Part shown: one piece after another, positions 61,201-64,000 of the stretch
Numbering within the stretch: the first letter of the stretch is position 1
How the letters are laid out: the number at the start of each line of letters is the position of its first letter
From: Taenia hydatigena
Taxonomy: Eukaryota; Platyhelminthes; Cestoda; Cyclophyllidea; Taeniidae
Assembly: GCA_036345935.2 (NCBI GenBank)
Contig: JADWOT020000009.1
Coordinates: 15,867,556-15,931,555, forward strand
DNA: 64,000 nt
Direction: 5' to 3'
Notes under the pieces: generated by a model
The model's database searches: none
Told to the model about the DNA's origin: nothing
The model's input: only the letters and a program-made list of their open reading frames with translations
Position numbers and translations under genes: made by a program

Positions 61201-62934
61201 AGAATTTTAGACAGCATTTCTGCAAGCAAATTCTCTGCCCTAACACAGCAGCAGAATGCTCGACCCAGCACGTGATGCTGGTGATATCTTACAGAGGGCA
61301 ATTATCTCCCCTGGTCACTGCAAAAGGGATTAAGCGAGAGCCCAGTGACCTTGCCCAATTATAGCAAAATACTTAGCTAAGTGGAGAAAAGCTGGGAGAC
61401 TGCTAGCGTAGCCAGAGTTGTGAGGCGTGAAGACCTTTAGACAAGGAATGCATCGAGCGCAAAAATGAGTTAACTAGGTACACGCTCCCAGCTGTCGCGA
61501 AAAGTAGTTTGGCAAAGTTACCAGACCCTGGCAAAGTCACTTTTATGGTGATGGAGAGCACTTGCTGGGTCACATATGCAAATGATAAATGAGCGTGGAG
61601 AAGTGGCATGCAGAAATCATTTTTCTGACCAAACGCAGCAAAAATGCAATTTATTTTAGAATGACGCTGCAGTGTGCTGCTGGTTTTTGAGGGAGTATTT
61701 AAGAGACCGAACAATTCGGCTACCGCTGGTTGCATCCCGTGCCACTCTAGTGGCCTCCCAAGCATTCCGCTTGTACTAGGCAGAATGCTCTGCCACATCA
61801 CTTCAGTCTATTAGCTCTCGAGAAAAGACGTAGATGGCAATGAATCTGTTTGTTTTGCACCTGTGATGGCGCAAAGCGCGTAATGAGGTAGGTGAGAGCA
61901 AGATTCGGCCATCCTCCTCGCCACTACTAAACAGCACAAGACATGCCTTCCTTTTAGTGCGTCATTTAGTCTCGAGTACACCGTTACCCAGCATCACCAC
62001 TTAAGTGCCCAATTTCACTCTTCACGTTCGCTACTCCATCCATGGGGAAAAAACCAGAAGTGGGGCACAGATATGTGTAATTCGCTTCTCTTTCAGTGAG
62101 GCATCATCAGGCTCAGTAAATCATAGGTTTAATGCTTTGAAGATGAATTTGCACTTTTCTGTACAGAATGAAGCCATATTTTACATTGACATGGGACTCT
62201 GTCCTCCTGTTGAGGACTTTGCAATTGCTGAGTGATATAAGTTGGCCAGTTTGCTGCACCCGACTCTGTGGAATCTCTACTGCCCTCTTTGATAAACACC
62301 AAATCATCATCTCCTCCCACCTCATTAAAGGGTAGGGAAGGAAGTCAGATTGCTTGAGCAGAGAAATAGAAAGAAAAGTCCCTATAAAAACAGATAAAAC
62401 TTGCACAAGAGTGCTCTTAGCCAAGTTGCCAGATTCACATTTGTGTTTCAGAATTCATTCCATTTTAGTCAGTGTCAGTTAGTTAATTAGACTACCCAAA
62501 CATTAGCTTTCAGCTCCAACAAAACTAGAACCATAGTAAGTAATCAAAATTTGTTAATAAGAAATTCAAGTGTAGTTTAATCCATGCGCATGAAACAACT
62601 TGGGCACTCGGCTGTTGCATAAATGATTTATAAGATAACCAGCGCACACTCAACTTGTTCTCTTAAATCCACGCGCCAAGCTGGCTGCATTCGTTGTGAG
62701 TTTTCTTGGTTATTATTGGGCACAGGATTCATGTTTTGTAGTAAAGTATGACCAATCTCAAATTTAAGCCAGATGTGGTGCATATTTTTGTGAATAAAAT
62801 CTGTGGCCACTGTTGGAATTTTGTAGCCTTGGAGCTCTGAGGCAGATTTAATTTCGTACTGCAGAAGTACTTGAATCACTTATTATGTTCTTCAGCACAT
62901 CTCAATCCTCCAAATAATTGGCTTTGTAAAGTAA
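58272..62934. repeat. psi-H 3' flank and dispersed-family copies
   Basis: 58,280-58,560 is the antigen 3' flank. 58,860-59,160 is a minus 5'-flank element and 59,520-59,600 a plus one. 59,600-59,750 and 60,880-62,020 belong to the family also at 45,270-46,690 and 53,380-54,400. 62,010-62,230 is related to 35,790-35,990 and 48,160-47,930. 62,400-62,930 holds nothing recognised. No supported gene. Confidence 0.5.
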
Positions 62935-63043
62935 AGTCGCCGTTCACCTCTATGATAACAGGCGTGGGAGTTGGGTGTGGGCGAACTCACGTATTCCATC
63001 ACGATGCATTGAGTAGGAGTCGCCTTGTGGGTCAAAGCGAGGA

Positions 63044-63084
63044 GAGCCCATAGGCTGATTTGCGAATGAGGCATTCTTATAAAT
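63044..63084 (+). promoter_or_regulatory. Antigen-type promoter in the right arm
   Basis: GAGCCCATAGGC at 63,044-63,055 and TATAAAT at 63,078-63,084, 34 bp apart. The TATA-to-ATG distance is 26 bp instead of 47. Confidence 0.6.
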
Positions 63085-63103
63085 GCGCAGCTGTGGTGAG
63101 ATC

Positions 63104-64000
63104 ATGATGCTCTACTTGTGTCTTTTTCCGTTAGTGTCTTTCATTTTGGCCATGAAGCATGGAAAATCCGTCGGTAAGTTGTATTTTTACATTTCAATCT
63201 CATCAGCATAAGCATACATGTGTCTAACACATCAAGACATTTTTGTCGTCAAACCTTGTATAAAGCATTTCTATTTATCTGCATCAACTCACTTTAAACC
63301 TGTCATGTTGTCAGGTCGTGGAAAATGCAATCCACACCACAAGGTAGTCATGCTGGCTGATTAGGACTTTTCCTATTTTGCTGAAGGGACAGTGCCAGGA
63401 GAACAACCACTGGCAAAACACTTCCATTGGGGTTCTGTGGGTTCCAATTATGTGCGCTTAAGCTGGGACGTAAAGGAATTAAAGGATGTGCTTGATGCAG
63501 AAATCGCAGTGACGGCAGTGTCGGCTTCTCCCTCTACATTCCCAAAGTCAGCATTTGCGAGCCTCAGCGAAGGAGAAGTCACTCTCTAGGATCTCATGCC
63601 CAACACATCATACACTATAAATGTGCTGACAATGCACAATGGAAGACGAATTTTGACATTAACCAAGGAAATTCAGACACAGGGCATTGGTAAGCTAGTC
63701 TACGTGATTATGCCCATCTTGCAAATGAGCTTTATTTTGGCATACACTGACCACCATTACTAAATGCTTCCGCATTGAGAGATGCGCATGCTTTGCACGA
63801 TGTAAAAAGCAAAATATCTGCGTTGCATAGGTAATGAGGAAGGAGGTGCTGAAACGACTAGCGGATCTGGTATGATCTCTGCGATAGCTGGTGTCCTCTT
63901 CACTTGCATGACAGTAGCTCTTGCACAAACGCTGGCGCCCATCAATGCCAATTTTCCGATCACTCTTCTCTATCTAATTACACAAAGCATGACTTGTGTT
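63104..64000 (+). pseudogene. Antigen pseudogene psi-G', right-arm copy
   Basis: Exon 1 63,104-63,173 (70 nt), exon 2 63,387-63,689 (303 nt), exon 3 from 63,831 to beyond the window edge. The premature TAG is at 63,587-63,589. The tail exon (GNEEGGAETTSGSGMISAIA and VLFTCMTVALA) lacks the family TGA and reads on through AQTLAPINANFPIT. Coding sequence is the same as in the left arm, including both defects, so the damage predates the inversion-duplication or was spread by gene conversion. Confidence 0.88.

Larger units (their letters stand above)
62935..64000 (+). repeat. Right arm of the near-identical inverted repeat (runs off the window)
   Basis: Partner of 55,614-56,679. The arm is still matching at base 64,000, so the true length is greater than 1,066 bp. 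The spacer between arms is 6,255 bp. Confidence 0.95.

Noticed and set aside
55614..64000. Inverted repeat as a pure assembly artefact
   Set aside because: The arms differ at two intron positions and end sharply in unrelated sequence, which argues for a real duplication; an artefact from collapsed haplotypes is still possible and is stated in the finding.
1..64000. CRISPR arrays, prophage, bacterial operons or rRNA
   Set aside because: No regularly spaced short identical repeats and no such genes; the introns and gene content are those of an animal nuclear genome.

Overview
The window is nuclear DNA of a flatworm, most likely a taeniid tapeworm (Taenia or Echinococcus; I cannot separate them from sequence alone). 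Evidence: intron-rich animal housekeeping genes, a short LTR element of the terminal-repeat-in-miniature (TRIM) type known from taeniids, and a multigene family with the exact architecture of the taeniid oncosphere host-protective antigens (EG95/45W type): signal-peptide exon, one fibronectin type III exon, then a short exon with a hydrophobic tail.

Layout. Positions 1-15,000 are ordinary gene-bearing DNA. On + lies an aromatic amino acid hydroxylase, called tryptophan hydroxylase (exons 536-5612), with a TRIM element in one intron. On - lie, in transcription order, a 68-residue predicted single-span mitochondrial protein (11,602-11,396), an AIFM1-like flavoprotein (five exons, 11,280-8164) and ANAPC11 (two exons, 7942-7649). 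The first two are only 115 bp apart, with a poly(A) signal and then a splice acceptor directly before the AIFM1 start codon, which looks like a spliced-leader-processed operon. A weakly supported PLAT-like gene sits at about 13,290-14,500 (+).

From about 15,000 to the right edge the window is a birth-and-death array of the antigen family. Three genes have intact reading frames, all on +: A (20,143-21,049, 171 aa), B (27,130-27,967, 155 aa) and C (40,271-41,127, 156 aa). At least seven relatives are broken: 16,630-17,397 (-), 22,915-23,850 (-), 44,311-44,828 (-), 50,062-50,132 (+), 55,578-56,510 (-), 57,828-58,271 (+) and 63,104-64,000 (+). All four minus-strand copies are dead. Genes A and B lie in two tandem copies of a 3.4-kb unit. 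The DNA between genes is largely made of repeated 5' and 3' flanks of such units, often without a gene.

The right end holds an inverted repeat, 55,614-56,679 against 62,935-64,000: 1,066 bp, no indels and two mismatches by eye, each arm carrying the same broken antigen gene. The intact genes share a promoter layout: a GAGCCCATAGGC-like box, a TATAAATA box 30-34 bp further on, and the ATG 47 bp after that, so they are probably co-regulated. No rRNA, tRNA or CRISPR was seen. Exon limits were derived by hand from GT/AG signals, phase and family alignment.
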